NCBI GenBank assembly: GCA_028280285.1
Contig: JANQMA010000027.1
Span: 1-43,687 of the forward strand
DNA from: Candidatus Omnitrophota bacterium
Lineage (GTDB): Bacteria > Omnitrophota > Gorgyraeia > Zapsychrales > Zapsychraceae
Direction: 5' to 3'
DNA: 43,687 nt
Positions 26,411 to 36,609 of this stretch are shown here, piece after piece (positions within the stretch are counted from its first letter, which is position 1; the number at the start of each line of letters is the position of its first letter). The notes beneath the pieces are model-generated. The model was not told the DNA's origin. It searched no databases and saw nothing but the letters and a program-made list of their open reading frames with translations. Position numbers and translations under genes: made by a program.

Positions 26411-27617
26411 TGTCGAGGCAATCAGGACTGATTTTCCCAACCTGAACGTCCCTGTTCACGGTAAGCCCTTGGTGTATTTGGACAATGGTGCAACCACACT
26501 GAAACCCCAGAGTGTGATTGATGCCATTAATCACCACTACACACAGGAAACATCTAATGTCCATCGCGGGGTACATACCCTAAGCCAACTGGCAACATCC
26601 GCTTATGAAGGCGCGCGCGTTAAGGTGCAAAAATTTCTTAATGCCGCATCCGAACGCGAAATTATCTTCACCAAAGGCACAACCGATGCGATTAACTTGG
26701 TTGCCGCAAGCCTTGGTGATACTCTCACCACCGGTGATGAAATCCTTATTACGGAGATGGAGCATCATTCCAATATCGTTCCCTGGCAGATTCTCTGTAA
26801 AAAAAAGGGATGTAATCTCAAGGTCGCCCCGATTAATGACCAAGGGGAACTTATCCTTGATGAGTTTAAAAAGCTTTTAAGTCCTAAAACAAAAATCGTT
26901 GCGATTGTTTATATGTCCAATTCGCTTGGTACCATCAATCCGGTTGAGGAAATTATTAAGCTCGCTCACGCAAACGGCACACCGGTTTTGCTTGATGCGG
27001 CCCAGGCGGTCAGTCATACACATATTGATGTTAAGGCGCTTGATTGCGATCTTTTGGCTTTTTCCTCTCATAAACTGTTCGGTCCGACAGGTTGTGGAGT
27101 TCTTTACGGCAAAGAGAGTTTGCTCAATGATCTGTCGCCTTATCAAGGCGGGGGCGATATGATTGAAAAGGTAAGCTTTGCCGGCACAACTTTTAACACA
27201 CTGCCGTACAAATTCGAGGCAGGCACACCAAACATTGCCGGCGTTATCGGCCTTGGCGCTGCGATTGATTACATTGAAAAGGTTGACTGGGAAGGGATGC
27301 AACAACACAAAAAAGAACTGTTGACCTACGCGACCGAACAATTAGAACAGATAGAAGGTTTGCGCATTATCGGAACGGCGGTAAATAAAATCGCTATTCT
27401 TTCCTTTGTCATCGACAATATTCATGCCCATGATCTCGGGACACTCATCGATCAAGAGGGCGTTGCCGTTCGCACCGGCCATCACTGCACCATGCCGGTT
27501 ATGGAACACTTCGGCATAACCGCAACTACCCGTGCGTCATTTTCATGGTATAATACTCATGAAGAGATTGACATTTTAGTCAAGGCCATTAAGCAGGCTA
27601 AGGAAATATTTAAATAA
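26397..27617 (+). CDS. sufS: Cysteine desulfurase SufS
   Basis: YLDNGATTLKPQSV, HHSNIVPWQ, FSSHKLFGPTGCGVLYG, RTGHHCTMPVMEHF. Confidence 0.96.
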   Translation: MGNFNVEAIRTDFPNLNVPVHGKPLVYLDNGATTLKPQSVIDAINHHYTQETSNVHRGVHTLSQLATSAYEGARVKVQKFLNAASEREIIFTKGTTDAINLVAASLGDTLTTGDEILITEMEHHSNIVPWQILCKKKGCNLKVAPINDQGELILDEFKKLLSPKTKIVAIVYMSNSLGTINPVEEIIKLAHANGTPVLLDAAQAVSHTHIDVKALDCDLLAFSSHKLFGPTGCGVLYGKESLLNDLSPYQGGGDMIEKVSFAGTTFNTLPYKFEAGTPNIAGVIGLGAAIDYIEKVDWEGMQQHKKELLTYATEQLEQIEGLRIIGTAVNKIAILSFVIDNIHAHDLGTLIDQEGVAVRTGHHCTMPVMEHFGITATTRASFSWYNTHEEIDILVKAIKQAKEIFK

Positions 27618-27633
27618 ATCTAATCTTTGAATA

Positions 27634-27709
27634 TTGTATTTAGTAGTTAGTAACTGGTAATTTGTGTAATATTTTCATACCAATTACCAATGACTAATTA
27701 CCAATACAA
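27634..27709. repeat. Heptamer-word inverted repeat between sufS and sufU
   Basis: TTGTATT TAGTAGT TAGTAAC TGGTAAT(T) / rc TTGTATT GGTAATT AGTCATT GGTAATT. Confidence 0.8.
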
Positions 27710-27729
27710 AAAATATTTTTATTTTCCAA

Positions 27730-28122
27730 ATGCGCAAAACGCTTTATCATCCAGAGATTATTGAACACAGCAAAAACCCTCACCATGTGGGCACAATCGA
27801 TCATTGCACCCACAGCGCCGAAGGATACAACCAAATCTGTGGCGATTACATTAAAGTCGATTTAAATGTTGAGGACGGCACGCTTGTTGATTTTAAATTC
27901 ACGCCGGAATGCTGCGCAATAACAAAAGCTGCAGCCTCAATGCTGGGAAATAAAATCATTGGTAAGCCAATTAGTGAGGCAAAAACCATAGAATTAGATG
28001 CTTTTAGCGCGTTTGATGTTTTAAAAGATTTCCCGGCCCGGATAAAGTGTGCTACTTTGCCTTTAGCCACAGTACGTGCCGCCCTTGAAAACAAGAAAGA
28101 AACGACAACAGACGATGACTAA
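27730..28122 (+). CDS. sufU: SufU/NifU-like scaffold protein
   Basis: LYHPEIIEHSKNPHHVGTID, NQICGDYIKVDL, RIKCATLPLATVRAAL. Confidence 0.88.
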   Translation: MRKTLYHPEIIEHSKNPHHVGTIDHCTHSAEGYNQICGDYIKVDLNVEDGTLVDFKFTPECCAITKAAASMLGNKIIGKPISEAKTIELDAFSAFDVLKDFPARIKCATLPLATVRAALENKKETTTDDD

Positions 28123-29140
28123 CCATTCCTATCTAGATCAACTCAAACGCCCTATGCGCGACCTCCGTATTTCGGTTATCGATCGCTGCAATTTCCGCTG
28201 TCCGTATTGCATGCCGTCGAGTCAGTATTCAAGAAAATATCACTTCTTGGATAAAAGAGACTGGTTGACATTTGGTGAAATCACACGGCTGGTAAAGTTA
28301 TTTACACAGCTTGGTGTGTACAAAATTCGTCTCACCGGAGGCGAACCGCTTCTGCGTCCCAATCTTGATCAGTTGATTCAAATGCTCCATTCAACAGACG
28401 GTGTTAATGATCTCGCGTTGACCACCAACGCATCACTGCTTTATGGGCAGGCGGAAATCCTTAAGAATGCCGGATTAAACAGAATTACCGTCAGCCTCGA
28501 CAGTTTGGATAATAAAACCTTTGGAATAATGAGCGGGGAAAAAGGGATTTTAAAAGATGTGAAGGAAGGTATTCGGGAGGCCGCACGCGCGGGTTTCAGG
28601 TCAATTAAACTTAATTGCGTTATCCAAAAAGGAGTGAACGAAGACAGTATTCTACCGATCGTTGATTATGCACGTCAGCATCATCATATTGTGCGCTTTA
28701 TTGAATACATGGATGTGGGCACATGCAATAATTGGGATCCCAATCAAGTTATGCCGTCCAAAGATATTGTTGCCCTTATTAATGAGGCCTACCGAATCGA
28801 ACCGGCTGAGGCTAATTATTATGGGGAGGTCGCCAAACGCTACCGGTTTAAAGACGGCAAAGGTGAGGTTGGTTTTATTTCTTCGGTCACCCAACCCTTT
28901 TGCGGCAGTTGCACACGCGCACGACTTTCTACCGATGGAAAACTTTACACCTGCCTGTTCGCTAAATACGGGGCCGATCTACGCACCCCGTTGCGTGAGG
29001 GCGCAACAGATACCGAACTGCTTCACATCATCCAATCTGTCTGGGCGACCCGCCATGCCCAATACTTCGAAGATCGCCACGCTATTCGCAACAAGGGAGG
29101 GAACACCGAAAAGGTCGAAATGTTTCATATCGGCGGATAA
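28115..29140 (+). CDS. moaA: GTP 3',8-cyclase MoaA
   Basis: RISVIDRCNFRCPYCMP, LTGGEPLLRPNL, QPFCGSCTRARLSTDGKLYTCLF. Confidence 0.95.
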   Translation: MTNHSYLDQLKRPMRDLRISVIDRCNFRCPYCMPSSQYSRKYHFLDKRDWLTFGEITRLVKLFTQLGVYKIRLTGGEPLLRPNLDQLIQMLHSTDGVNDLALTTNASLLYGQAEILKNAGLNRITVSLDSLDNKTFGIMSGEKGILKDVKEGIREAARAGFRSIKLNCVIQKGVNEDSILPIVDYARQHHHIVRFIEYMDVGTCNNWDPNQVMPSKDIVALINEAYRIEPAEANYYGEVAKRYRFKDGKGEVGFISSVTQPFCGSCTRARLSTDGKLYTCLFAKYGADLRTPLREGATDTELLHIIQSVWATRHAQYFEDRHAIRNKGGNTEKVEMFHIGG

Positions 29141-29144
29141 TGGC

Positions 29145-30077
29145 TTACCAAATTATATCATCCACATCCGCAGGCTTGTTTTTAAAATCACCCGCAAACC
29201 GTACCTCGCGGACCAAATCAAGATCGTGTTTCTCTTTGGCTAAGGCCTTCATTTGCTCGGATAAGTCAAAGACATCTTCGGCCGTGGCATCATCACCTTT
29301 AACGATAATGTTGGCATGTTTGGCAAAGATGTACGCCCCACCGGACTTGAGGTTTTTGCCGCCGGCCTGATCGAGAAACCATCCAGTAGCCTGTCGACGT
29401 CCTGCCGATGAAGTCGGTTCAATATTGCGGAAAAAACTGCCGGCACAAGGCTCTTTGGAAAGATCCGGATGTTTTTCAGACCGCACTTTAAGGATTTCTG
29501 CGCGCTCGGCAAGAAGCGTATCACGGTCGCCAGCCGTCATTTTAAGTGTCACATCAAGGACAATATCTTTTGTTTCTTTTAAAACCGAATGACGGTAAGT
29601 AAATTTTAAGTCCGCCTGTGTGACAATACGTTTTTCCCCTGTGGGCGAAAGGAGAGTCGCTTTAGTTAAAACGTCGGCAATCTGTTTGCCAAATGCCCCG
29701 GCATTACCCACAACAGCCCCACCAACCGTTCCCGGAATCCCGGAGGCATAGTTTATTCCCGCAGAACCGATTTGCGCCATCACATTCACAAAAACATCCA
29801 GATGCGTACTGCCCGAGACAGTGACTTCATCCTGATCAAAATCAAATATAGGAGACTCACTCACATAGCGCAATACATAACAATCTAACCCCTGATCAGA
29901 AACGACAAGGTTAGAACCACTGCCAATAACAATAAAGGGAGATTTATTTTCGTTGAAATACTTAACGGCCTCTTCGCATTGCTCTAACGTTTCAGCTGTG
30001 AGAAGTCCTTTGCAAGGCCCACCGAGACGGAAGGTCGTATGATCACAAAGTTGTGCATCAGAAATAGAAGGGGGCAA
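29145..30077 (-). CDS. murB: UDP-N-acetylenolpyruvoylglucosamine reductase MurB
   Basis: TTFRLGGPCKG, VIGSGSNLVVSDQGLD, ASGIPGTVGGAVVGNAGAFG. Confidence 0.95.
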   Translation of the reverse strand: MPPSISDAQLCDHTTFRLGGPCKGLLTAETLEQCEEAVKYFNENKSPFIVIGSGSNLVVSDQGLDCYVLRYVSESPIFDFDQDEVTVSGSTHLDVFVNVMAQIGSAGINYASGIPGTVGGAVVGNAGAFGKQIADVLTKATLLSPTGEKRIVTQADLKFTYRHSVLKETKDIVLDVTLKMTAGDRDTLLAERAEILKVRSEKHPDLSKEPCAGSFFRNIEPTSSAGRRQATGWFLDQAGGKNLKSGGAYIFAKHANIIVKGDDATAEDVFDLSEQMKALAKEKHDLDLVREVRFAGDFKNKPADVDDIIW

Positions 30078-30088
30078 GGATTGATCCT

Positions 30089-30571
30089 TTAGAGTTTTTC
30101 GTAAACGACGATCAATTTAAGATACTTAGCCATGAGCGCAAACCAGTCGGCCACAATAAAGTTACGAAATTTCTTTTCATCCACAAGCATGTCGGCGGCC
30201 TTACCCAAAGCCTTCATAAGGCTGCGTGTTTTAACAAGCGCTTTATAACTCGGGTGAGCCGTATTAGGGTTTATTTTTTCACTATCCTCATGGGTTTTTT
30301 TATAACTTTTACGTTTTTCTTTCCATACGTTAAAGTACCCCAAACCCATTTCTTTGGTATTATCTTTAGCGGTATTTAAAAATTCTTGCACAATATATTC
30401 AAGCGCATGCTGGATCTCACTAATGCGCGTATGAATAACACGGTTTTTGGTGTTTGTTTTGACATCCATTAAATTGTCATTCAATGCATCCAGTAACCGC
30501 ACCATATCAGCCCGCCAGGTTTTTTCTAAACGGGGCTTAGCCTCTAAATACTTCATTAAATCAACATTCAT
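30089..30571 (-). CDS. Hypothetical helical protein
   Basis: Open ORF just downstream of the moeB-like fusion; start trimmed to MNVDLMKYL. Confidence 0.6.
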   Translation of the reverse strand: MNVDLMKYLEAKPRLEKTWRADMVRLLDALNDNLMDVKTNTKNRVIHTRISEIQHALEYIVQEFLNTAKDNTKEMGLGYFNVWKEKRKSYKKTHEDSEKINPNTAHPSYKALVKTRSLMKALGKAADMLVDEKKFRNFIVADWFALMAKYLKLIVVYEKL

Positions 30572-32100
30572 ACATTTTCCGTTTCGTTTGTCCGGCAAAA
30601 TTGATGCAAGGCATCAATGCCATCATTCAGTGAAAGTGTGTTGGTGATTCCTTGTTCATGCAGATGCTCAACAAATCCAAGGCTACGCACCCCTTTGGCA
30701 CAGAAAATAATATACTGCTTATCTTTTTCAAAATCAAACTCTGATTCCTGAAATTTACTGAGCGGTAAATATTCAATCGGCAGTTGAGTGACTGAATCGG
30801 CCTGCACTTCCGGCTCCTCACGAATATCAAGAAAGACGCATTGATCTAAATCAAATTGCTTAAGCTCACTTTGGTCAATCGTCGGCTCATCGTCACTCAT
30901 GGTATTACCTCCTGATAATGAATTAATAGATGGATTGTTAGAACAGAGAGGGCACTTTGTATTAACTGCGTTTGGAATGATCCGCACGGAATAATTAAGT
31001 AAATTAAGGATCACTGTTTTTCCCACTGCTGTCTCCGCAAAATTACAAATAAGCTTGATCGTCTCGGTCGCTTGCAAGGATCCAAGCACAGAAGGAACAA
31101 CGCCCAACACCCCGGCTTCAATGCATGTACCCACACACCCAGGCTCCGGCACTTCCGGCCACAAGCAACGCACACATCCCGGCATATCGGGAGAAAAAAC
31201 TGTTAACTGACCTTCGTATTGATAAATGCTCGCCTGAATAAGCGTCTTATTTAAAAAGAAACACACATCATTTAAGAGAAACTTTGTTTTAAAATTATCC
31301 GTGCAATCACACACATAGTCGTAATCGCGAATAATATCTTCGGTGTTATCGACGCTAAGCGCAACACCGTGTTTCACAACATTAATAAAAGGATTAAGCG
31401 CTTTAATGCGATTTTCAGCTAAATCAATTTTTGGTTTGCCGATATCATCGCTACTATAAAGCGATTGACGGTGAAGATTCGTTGCATCGAGTTTATCAAA
31501 CTCACAAATGCCGATCGTGCCAACACCGGCCCCGGCAAGACCAAGTAAAACTGAGGAACCCAATCCGCCGGCCCCAACGACCAAAACACGCGCTTGCTTT
31601 AACTGCTCTTGACCGGCAAGTCCGATTTCCTTTAAATTCATCTGCCGCACGTAATAATCTGATTCTTTGATTAATTTCTTTTGTGCTTCATCCGTGCAAT
31701 TAATCCATTCGGATGCTCCGCTCGTATAATGTTCTTTCTTCCAAATCGGCAGTCGTTTTTTAACCTCATCAATAATATACCGGCAGGCCTTAAACGCATC
31801 ATCACGGTGGGCGGCCACAACACCGACCCAAACCGCCATATCTCCAATTGGCAAATGCCCGATGCGGTGCACACAGTTAAAACCCAAAAGATTAAATTTA
31901 TCTTCAACTTCCTTATATATATTTTTAATTTCATTTGCACAAAGAGGCAGGTGGGCTTCGTATTCAAGCGATGCAACGGACTTGCCGTCATTATGGTTAC
32001 GCACAAGCCCTTCGAAGGAGGCAAAGGCACCGGCTTTATCGGAAATCAGCTCACTTTTGAGCAGCTTAGTATCGATTGGAGTATTTGTTAGGGAGAACAT
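30568..32100 (-). CDS. MoaE-MoeB/ThiF-rhodanese triple fusion
   Basis: MoaE-like GHLPIGDMAVWVGV...RLPIWKKEHY; ThiF VLVVGAGGLGSSVLLGLAGAGVG; C-terminal rhodanese FLDIREEPE...IIFCAKGVRS. Confidence 0.92.
   Translation of the reverse strand: MFSLTNTPIDTKLLKSELISDKAGAFASFEGLVRNHNDGKSVASLEYEAHLPLCANEIKNIYKEVEDKFNLLGFNCVHRIGHLPIGDMAVWVGVVAAHRDDAFKACRYIIDEVKKRLPIWKKEHYTSGASEWINCTDEAQKKLIKESDYYVRQMNLKEIGLAGQEQLKQARVLVVGAGGLGSSVLLGLAGAGVGTIGICEFDKLDATNLHRQSLYSSDDIGKPKIDLAENRIKALNPFINVVKHGVALSVDNTEDIIRDYDYVCDCTDNFKTKFLLNDVCFFLNKTLIQASIYQYEGQLTVFSPDMPGCVRCLWPEVPEPGCVGTCIEAGVLGVVPSVLGSLQATETIKLICNFAETAVGKTVILNLLNYSVRIIPNAVNTKCPLCSNNPSINSLSGGNTMSDDEPTIDQSELKQFDLDQCVFLDIREEPEVQADSVTQLPIEYLPLSKFQESEFDFEKDKQYIIFCAKGVRSLGFVEHLHEQGITNTLSLNDGIDALHQFCRTNETENV
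30900..30913 (-). promoter_or_regulatory. Internal Shine-Dalgarno and start codon before rhodanese domain
   Basis: On minus strand AGGAGGT-N6-ATG, in frame with MSDDEPTIDQ. Confidence 0.65.
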
Positions 32101-32110
32101 ATTTAAAAAT

Positions 32111-32240
32111 AGTGATAGAGTGATAAAGTACTAAAGTGATAGAAAATTTTGATGTTTAAATTTAATAAACCTGAAATTGATGTCTTTATTATTTATAATT
32201 TTAATTCCTATCACTATATCACTACTATCACTTTATCACT
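32111..32240. repeat. Octamer-word inverted repeat, about 65-nt spacer
   Basis: AGTGATAG AGTGATAA AGTACTAA AGTGATAG / rc AGTGATAA AGTGATAGT AGTGATAT AGTGATAG. Confidence 0.85.
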
Positions 32241-32247
32241 TTTATTA

Positions 32248-32502
32248 TCAATACGTTATTTTGACAATGCCTTTAAGAATACGGCATTGACAGGAAAGAC
32301 GATTGTTACAGTCCATACCTAATTCATCTTCTTCATCGTTTAATTCGTTTAAATTATCCGCGCCCTCAAGGATTTCAATTTGGCAGGTTCCGCATACACC
32401 TGTGTTGCAGGAAAAAGGGATGCCGGCATTCTCACAGACTTCGGCAATCTGCGCGCCATCTTCCACGTCAAATTCTTCGTCATCTATATAAAGCTTGGCC
32501 AT
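32248..32502 (-). CDS. 2Fe-2S plant-type ferredoxin
   Basis: CENAGIPFSCNTGVCGTCQIEILEG. Confidence 0.93.
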   Translation of the reverse strand: MAKLYIDDEEFDVEDGAQIAEVCENAGIPFSCNTGVCGTCQIEILEGADNLNELNDEEDELGMDCNNRLSCQCRILKGIVKITY

Positions 32503-32503
32503 C

Positions 32504-33439
32504 TTACTTCAAGGCTTCTTCGATCTCTGGGAGTTTAAAGACAATATTTTTTTCGGGATTCTCAAATGAGTGTACTTTGGCTTCAGGATATTTTTCGACA
32601 ATCCGTTGAATCAAATCGTCAACAATCACACGCGGGACAGAAGCGCCGGAACTGACACCAACTTTTTTATGTCCGTCAATAACCGACAAATCAAGCTCAT
32701 GTGCGGTGTCCACAATGTGGCTTTCCACGCCGGCCTTTTCACCGGTTTCGCGCAGACGATTACTGTTAGAACTATTAGGCGAACCACAGATAATAATCAC
32801 ATCACAAAACTTGGCTAAATCTTTCACCGCATCCTGACGATTTTGTGTTGCATAACAAAGATCGGAGCGGGGAGGCTCAACTAGATTTTTGTATTTCGCG
32901 CGTAATTTATTGAGCATCTGTTTCGTATCATCGACGGATAATGTCGTCTGTGTGATGTAAGCAACCTCGGCATCCTCATCAATATCCAGATTCTCGATAT
33001 CATCATCATCTTCGACAACATGCAAATACTCAGGATCCACATAACCACTGGTACCAATAAGCTCCTGATGCCCACGATGACCAATGAGAACGGTTTCGTA
33101 TTTCTTCTCTGAAAATTTAACGGCCTCATTATGTACTTTAGTCACAAGGGGGCACGTGGCATCGACAAATTTGAGTTTGCGTTCCTTAGCCTTTTTAATA
33201 ACCGAAGGCGGGACACCATGCGCTGAGAAGATAATACGCGAACCAACGGGCACTTCTTCGATGTCTTCGACAAAAATAACGCCCTTGTCACGAAAACCAT
33301 TAACCACATATGTGTTATGTACAATCTCATGATAGACATATAGCGGGGCTCCGTGTGCTTTTAAGGCCCCGTCCACAATATCCACCGCAAAGGCAACGCC
33401 CGCGCAAAATCCTTGAGTTTTAGCTAGATAAATATCCAT
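32504..33439 (-). CDS. ispH: 4-hydroxy-3-methylbut-2-enyl diphosphate reductase IspH
   Basis: GFCAGVAFAVDI, YHEIVHNTYVV, DATCPLVTKVHNEA. Confidence 0.95.
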   Translation of the reverse strand: MDIYLAKTQGFCAGVAFAVDIVDGALKAHGAPLYVYHEIVHNTYVVNGFRDKGVIFVEDIEEVPVGSRIIFSAHGVPPSVIKKAKERKLKFVDATCPLVTKVHNEAVKFSEKKYETVLIGHRGHQELIGTSGYVDPEYLHVVEDDDDIENLDIDEDAEVAYITQTTLSVDDTKQMLNKLRAKYKNLVEPPRSDLCYATQNRQDAVKDLAKFCDVIIICGSPNSSNSNRLRETGEKAGVESHIVDTAHELDLSVIDGHKKVGVSSGASVPRVIVDDLIQRIVEKYPEAKVHSFENPEKNIVFKLPEIEEALK

Positions 33440-33452
33440 AATACTTAAAATG

Positions 33453-33481
33453 TTGAATTATTGCTTTGATTTCCGTATAAT
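33453..33481 (+). promoter_or_regulatory. Promoter TTGAAT-N17-TATAAT upstream of ispG
   Basis: -35 33453-33458, -10 33476-33481, in the ispH/ispG divergent gap. Confidence 0.6.
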
Positions 33482-33534
33482 CGACCGTATTATAGCATGA
33501 AAAAATTAGGTGTAAATGCACTTTTAAAGGATCA

Positions 33535-34749
33535 ATGGAACAATCTTCTAGACGAAAATCTCAAACCGTTATGATCGGCAATGTTCCGCTTGGCTCAGAT
33601 TATCCGGTTGTGATCCAATCGATGACCGATACCCCGACCGCAGACATAGAGAAAACCTTCAACCAGACTCTATCTCTCATTGAATCCGGAAGCCAGCTTG
33701 TCCGCTGGACCGTTAATGACGATGCGGCTGCACGGGCGGTGCCCGAAATAATCAAACGCCTGCACGATCAAGGCATCTTTACACCGATCATCGGCGACTT
33801 TCATTTTAACGGCCACACACTGCTCACAAAATACCCTGAGTGTGCCAAGGCGCTTAGCAAATACCGCATTAATCCTGGCAATGTCGGCAAGGGCGATAAA
33901 CACGATTCTAATTTTACCGCAATCATCAAAGTGGCAATTAAACACGATAAACCTGTACGCATCGGGGTTAATTGGGGATCGCTCGACCAGGAGCTTTTAA
34001 CCGGCCTGATGGATGAAAACGCAAAGCTTGCCGAGCCAAAAGATTTTAAGGAAGTCACCTATGATGCCATGATTCAAAGTGCGCTGACCAGCGCTACTTT
34101 GGCTGAAAAAGAGGGACTGGGCAAAGATAAAATCATCCTCAGTGTCAAAATGTCAATCCTACAAGATATGGTCACCGTCTATAAGAGACTGGCCGACAGT
34201 TGCAATTATGCGCTTCATCTTGGCCTCACCGAGGCCGGCGCGCAGATCCAAGGCATTGCCTCAAGCGCGGCAGCCCTTGGGATTCTTCTGCAGCAAGGCA
34301 TAGGCGATACCATCCGTGTTTCCCTGACCCCGCAGCCGGATGTGCCGCGCACAAGGGAAGTTGAGGTGTGCAAACATATCTTACAGTCCATGGGCTTGCG
34401 CTATTTCAAACCAAGCGTGACCAGCTGCCCGGGCTGTGGACGGACCAGTAGCAATTACTTTCAAATCCTGGCTAAAGAAATCAATGAGCATATCGAACGT
34501 AAAATGCCGGCCTGGAGAAAAGATTATCCGGGTGTTGAGAAGATGAAGATCGCGGTTATGGGCTGTGTGGTTAATGGACCGGGCGAAAGTAAACACGCGG
34601 ATATCGGCATATCCCTGCCCGGAGATTCAGAAGAACCGATGGCTCCGGTCTATCAGGACGGTAAAAAACTGACCGTGCTTCGCGGTGATCATATTAAGGA
34701 AGAATTTACTACTATCCTCGAGACCTACATTCGCGATAAATTTTCTTAA
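33535..34749 (+). CDS. ispG: 4-hydroxy-3-methylbut-2-en-1-yl diphosphate synthase IspG
   Basis: [57 protein letters not shown]-type C-terminus. Confidence 0.95.
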   Translation: MEQSSRRKSQTVMIGNVPLGSDYPVVIQSMTDTPTADIEKTFNQTLSLIESGSQLVRWTVNDDAAARAVPEIIKRLHDQGIFTPIIGDFHFNGHTLLTKYPECAKALSKYRINPGNVGKGDKHDSNFTAIIKVAIKHDKPVRIGVNWGSLDQELLTGLMDENAKLAEPKDFKEVTYDAMIQSALTSATLAEKEGLGKDKIILSVKMSILQDMVTVYKRLADSCNYALHLGLTEAGAQIQGIASSAAALGILLQQGIGDTIRVSLTPQPDVPRTREVEVCKHILQSMGLRYFKPSVTSCPGCGRTSSNYFQILAKEINEHIERKMPAWRKDYPGVEKMKIAVMGCVVNGPGESKHADIGISLPGDSEEPMAPVYQDGKKLTVLRGDHIKEEFTTILETYIRDKFS

Positions 34750-34846
34750 ACGTCCTCACAACTATTTTTTCTCATTAACGGTTGCATTTTGAAATACTAT
34801 TTGGCAGAATAAATCCATAGATAACATCTTAATCAGGAGAGAATTA

Positions 34847-34978
34847 ATGAAAAGATTTACCCTATTACTCGCTTTGGTTTTAACGACAACAACGCTTATC
34901 GGATGCAACACTATGAAAGGCATAGGCGAAGATATTTCGAGCCTGGGTGGTGCGATTTCTGAATCATCGGATAAGTAA
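34847..34978 (+). CDS. Entericidin-like lipoprotein (43 aa, absent from ORF track)
   Basis: MKRFTLLLALVLTTTTLIGCNTMKGIGEDISSLGGAISESSDK, lipobox before CNT. Confidence 0.85.
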   Translation: MKRFTLLLALVLTTTTLIGCNTMKGIGEDISSLGGAISESSDK

Positions 34979-35004
34979 TTTTTTAAGAATATAATCGGAG
35001 TCGT

Positions 35005-35169
35005 ATGATGAAAAAAACTTCCATTTTATTGGCTGTACTTATCCTTATTCCGGCACTTGCAGGATGCAACACAATTAAAGGAATAGGACAAGATCTTGCC
35101 GGTATCGGCAACGGCCTTTCCGGCGCGTCTGACAAAGTCAAAGACGATATCACACGCGAAAGAAATTAA
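35005..35169 (+). CDS. Entericidin-like lipoprotein, tandem paralog (54 aa, absent from ORF track)
   Basis: MMKKTSILLAVLILIPALAGCNTIKGIGQDLAGIGNGLSGASDKVKDDITRERN. Confidence 0.85.
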   Translation: MMKKTSILLAVLILIPALAGCNTIKGIGQDLAGIGNGLSGASDKVKDDITRERN

Positions 35170-35411
35170 TGTGTAGTTCACACAATAAGGCTGCAGACCT
35201 TAGTTTGCAGCCTATTGCCCAACTGATGACAGATCTTAAGATTCATCCGAAAGATCTTGTCACCGCATCTACTGCGCAACTTACATTTAAAACCATCAAA
35301 AAAGCAAGAGCAGGCAAAAGACTTACCCGCAATAGCCAGCTAAAAATCCTCGATGCGCTCAATACGGCCACGCAAAAAAAGTTTGCTTTAAAAGATTTAT
35401 TTGATTATTAA
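35169..35411 (+). CDS. Small hypothetical protein, coupled TAATG start
   Basis: ATG overlaps preceding TAA; LQPIAQLMTDLKIHPKDLVTASTAQLTFKTIKKARAGKRLTRNSQLKILDALN, HTH-like. Confidence 0.6.
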   Translation: MCSSHNKAADLSLQPIAQLMTDLKIHPKDLVTASTAQLTFKTIKKARAGKRLTRNSQLKILDALNTATQKKFALKDLFDY

Positions 35412-36143
35412 TTAATGACTATGGTGGTGCACACCACTAATCTGGCCTAGGGTGTTGATGATATACACCGGTTCCGCACGCTTTTTATAATCCACATCAA
35501 GAAAAGCAAAACGAATAGTGCGATCTTGATCGATCACATAAGTGGCGGCGAGCGGAAGCTCATTGCGCGTATTACCTTGATGAGCTTCAAGGTCAATCCC
35601 ATATTCTTTATACATTTGGGCAATGTGATCCTGAAGGGCAAATATCACGCCATATTCTTTTCCAACCGAACCCTCCGCATCGCTTAATACAAAATAACCC
35701 AATTCATTTTTTTGCGCGGTCGACAAAGTCGAATCAGGCAATTGCGAACTGATGGCTACAAGGTTGGCCCCGTGCGCTTTAAAATGGCTCAGTTCTTCTT
35801 GATAATGTTTAAGCGTCAAATTGCAGTAAGGACACCAAACCCCGCGGTACCACAGAAGAACCACCGGACCTTCTTCAAGCAAGGTATACAGCTCAACATC
35901 CTTACCGTTTTGATCAGGCAGCGTAAAGTTGGGGGCCGTATCACCTTTATTTTTGGCCCGTTTAAGGATGCCTGTCGCTTTTAGATCATCGAGGGACTTT
36001 TGAAATATTTGTTTAAGCTCATCGGTCATACCGGCCGATGACTGTGTGGTGTATTCCGCTAACGTATCTTTAAGCATGGCGTGATCAGCTGGTGCTGCTG
36101 ACGCAACAAAACAAATCGCAAGAGTAAGGAGCAGTTTTTTCAT
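35412..36143 (-). CDS. AhpC/TSA family peroxiredoxin-like protein with signal peptide
   Basis: APNFTLPDQNGKDVELYTLLEEGPVVLLWYRGVWCPYCNLTL. Confidence 0.88.
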   Translation of the reverse strand: MKKLLLTLAICFVASAAPADHAMLKDTLAEYTTQSSAGMTDELKQIFQKSLDDLKATGILKRAKNKGDTAPNFTLPDQNGKDVELYTLLEEGPVVLLWYRGVWCPYCNLTLKHYQEELSHFKAHGANLVAISSQLPDSTLSTAQKNELGYFVLSDAEGSVGKEYGVIFALQDHIAQMYKEYGIDLEAHQGNTRNELPLAATYVIDQDRTIRFAFLDVDYKKRAEPVYIINTLGQISGVHHHSH

Positions 36144-36144
36144 G

Positions 36145-36609
36145 TTAACCTCTTAATGTTTTAAGAACATCAACCACTTCGGCCGAATGTTCTTTGGGTT
36201 TAACTTTGGGGAATATGTGTAAAATCTTTCCGTTTTTGATAATAAAGGTCGAACGTTGAACGCCCATATATTTTTTACCATACATATTTTTCTCAACCCA
36301 CACACCGTAGGCTTGACACACTTTTCGATCGGTATCGGCCAAAAGAGGAAAGGGAAGCTCATACTTGGCAATGAATTTCTGATGTTTTGTCACATCATCA
36401 GGACTGACACCAAGAATAACCGCACCTATTTTAGTAATTTGTTTAAACTCATCACGAAAATTACAGGCCTCGGTCGTACATCCCGGCGTGTCGTCCTTAG
36501 GATAAAAATAGAGAACGATGAATTTGTCTTTATAGTCGGACAGCTTAACCGTTTTGCCTTCATTTGACTTAAGATTAAGCGCAGGGGCTTTCGCATTAAC
36601 GTCTAGCAT
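36145..36609 (-). CDS. bcp: Thiol peroxidase (Bcp/PrxQ type)
   Basis: YFYPKDDTPGCTTEACNFRDEF. Confidence 0.92.
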   Translation of the reverse strand: MLDVNAKAPALNLKSNEGKTVKLSDYKDKFIVLYFYPKDDTPGCTTEACNFRDEFKQITKIGAVILGVSPDDVTKHQKFIAKYELPFPLLADTDRKVCQAYGVWVEKNMYGKKYMGVQRSTFIIKNGKILHIFPKVKPKEHSAEVVDVLKTLRG

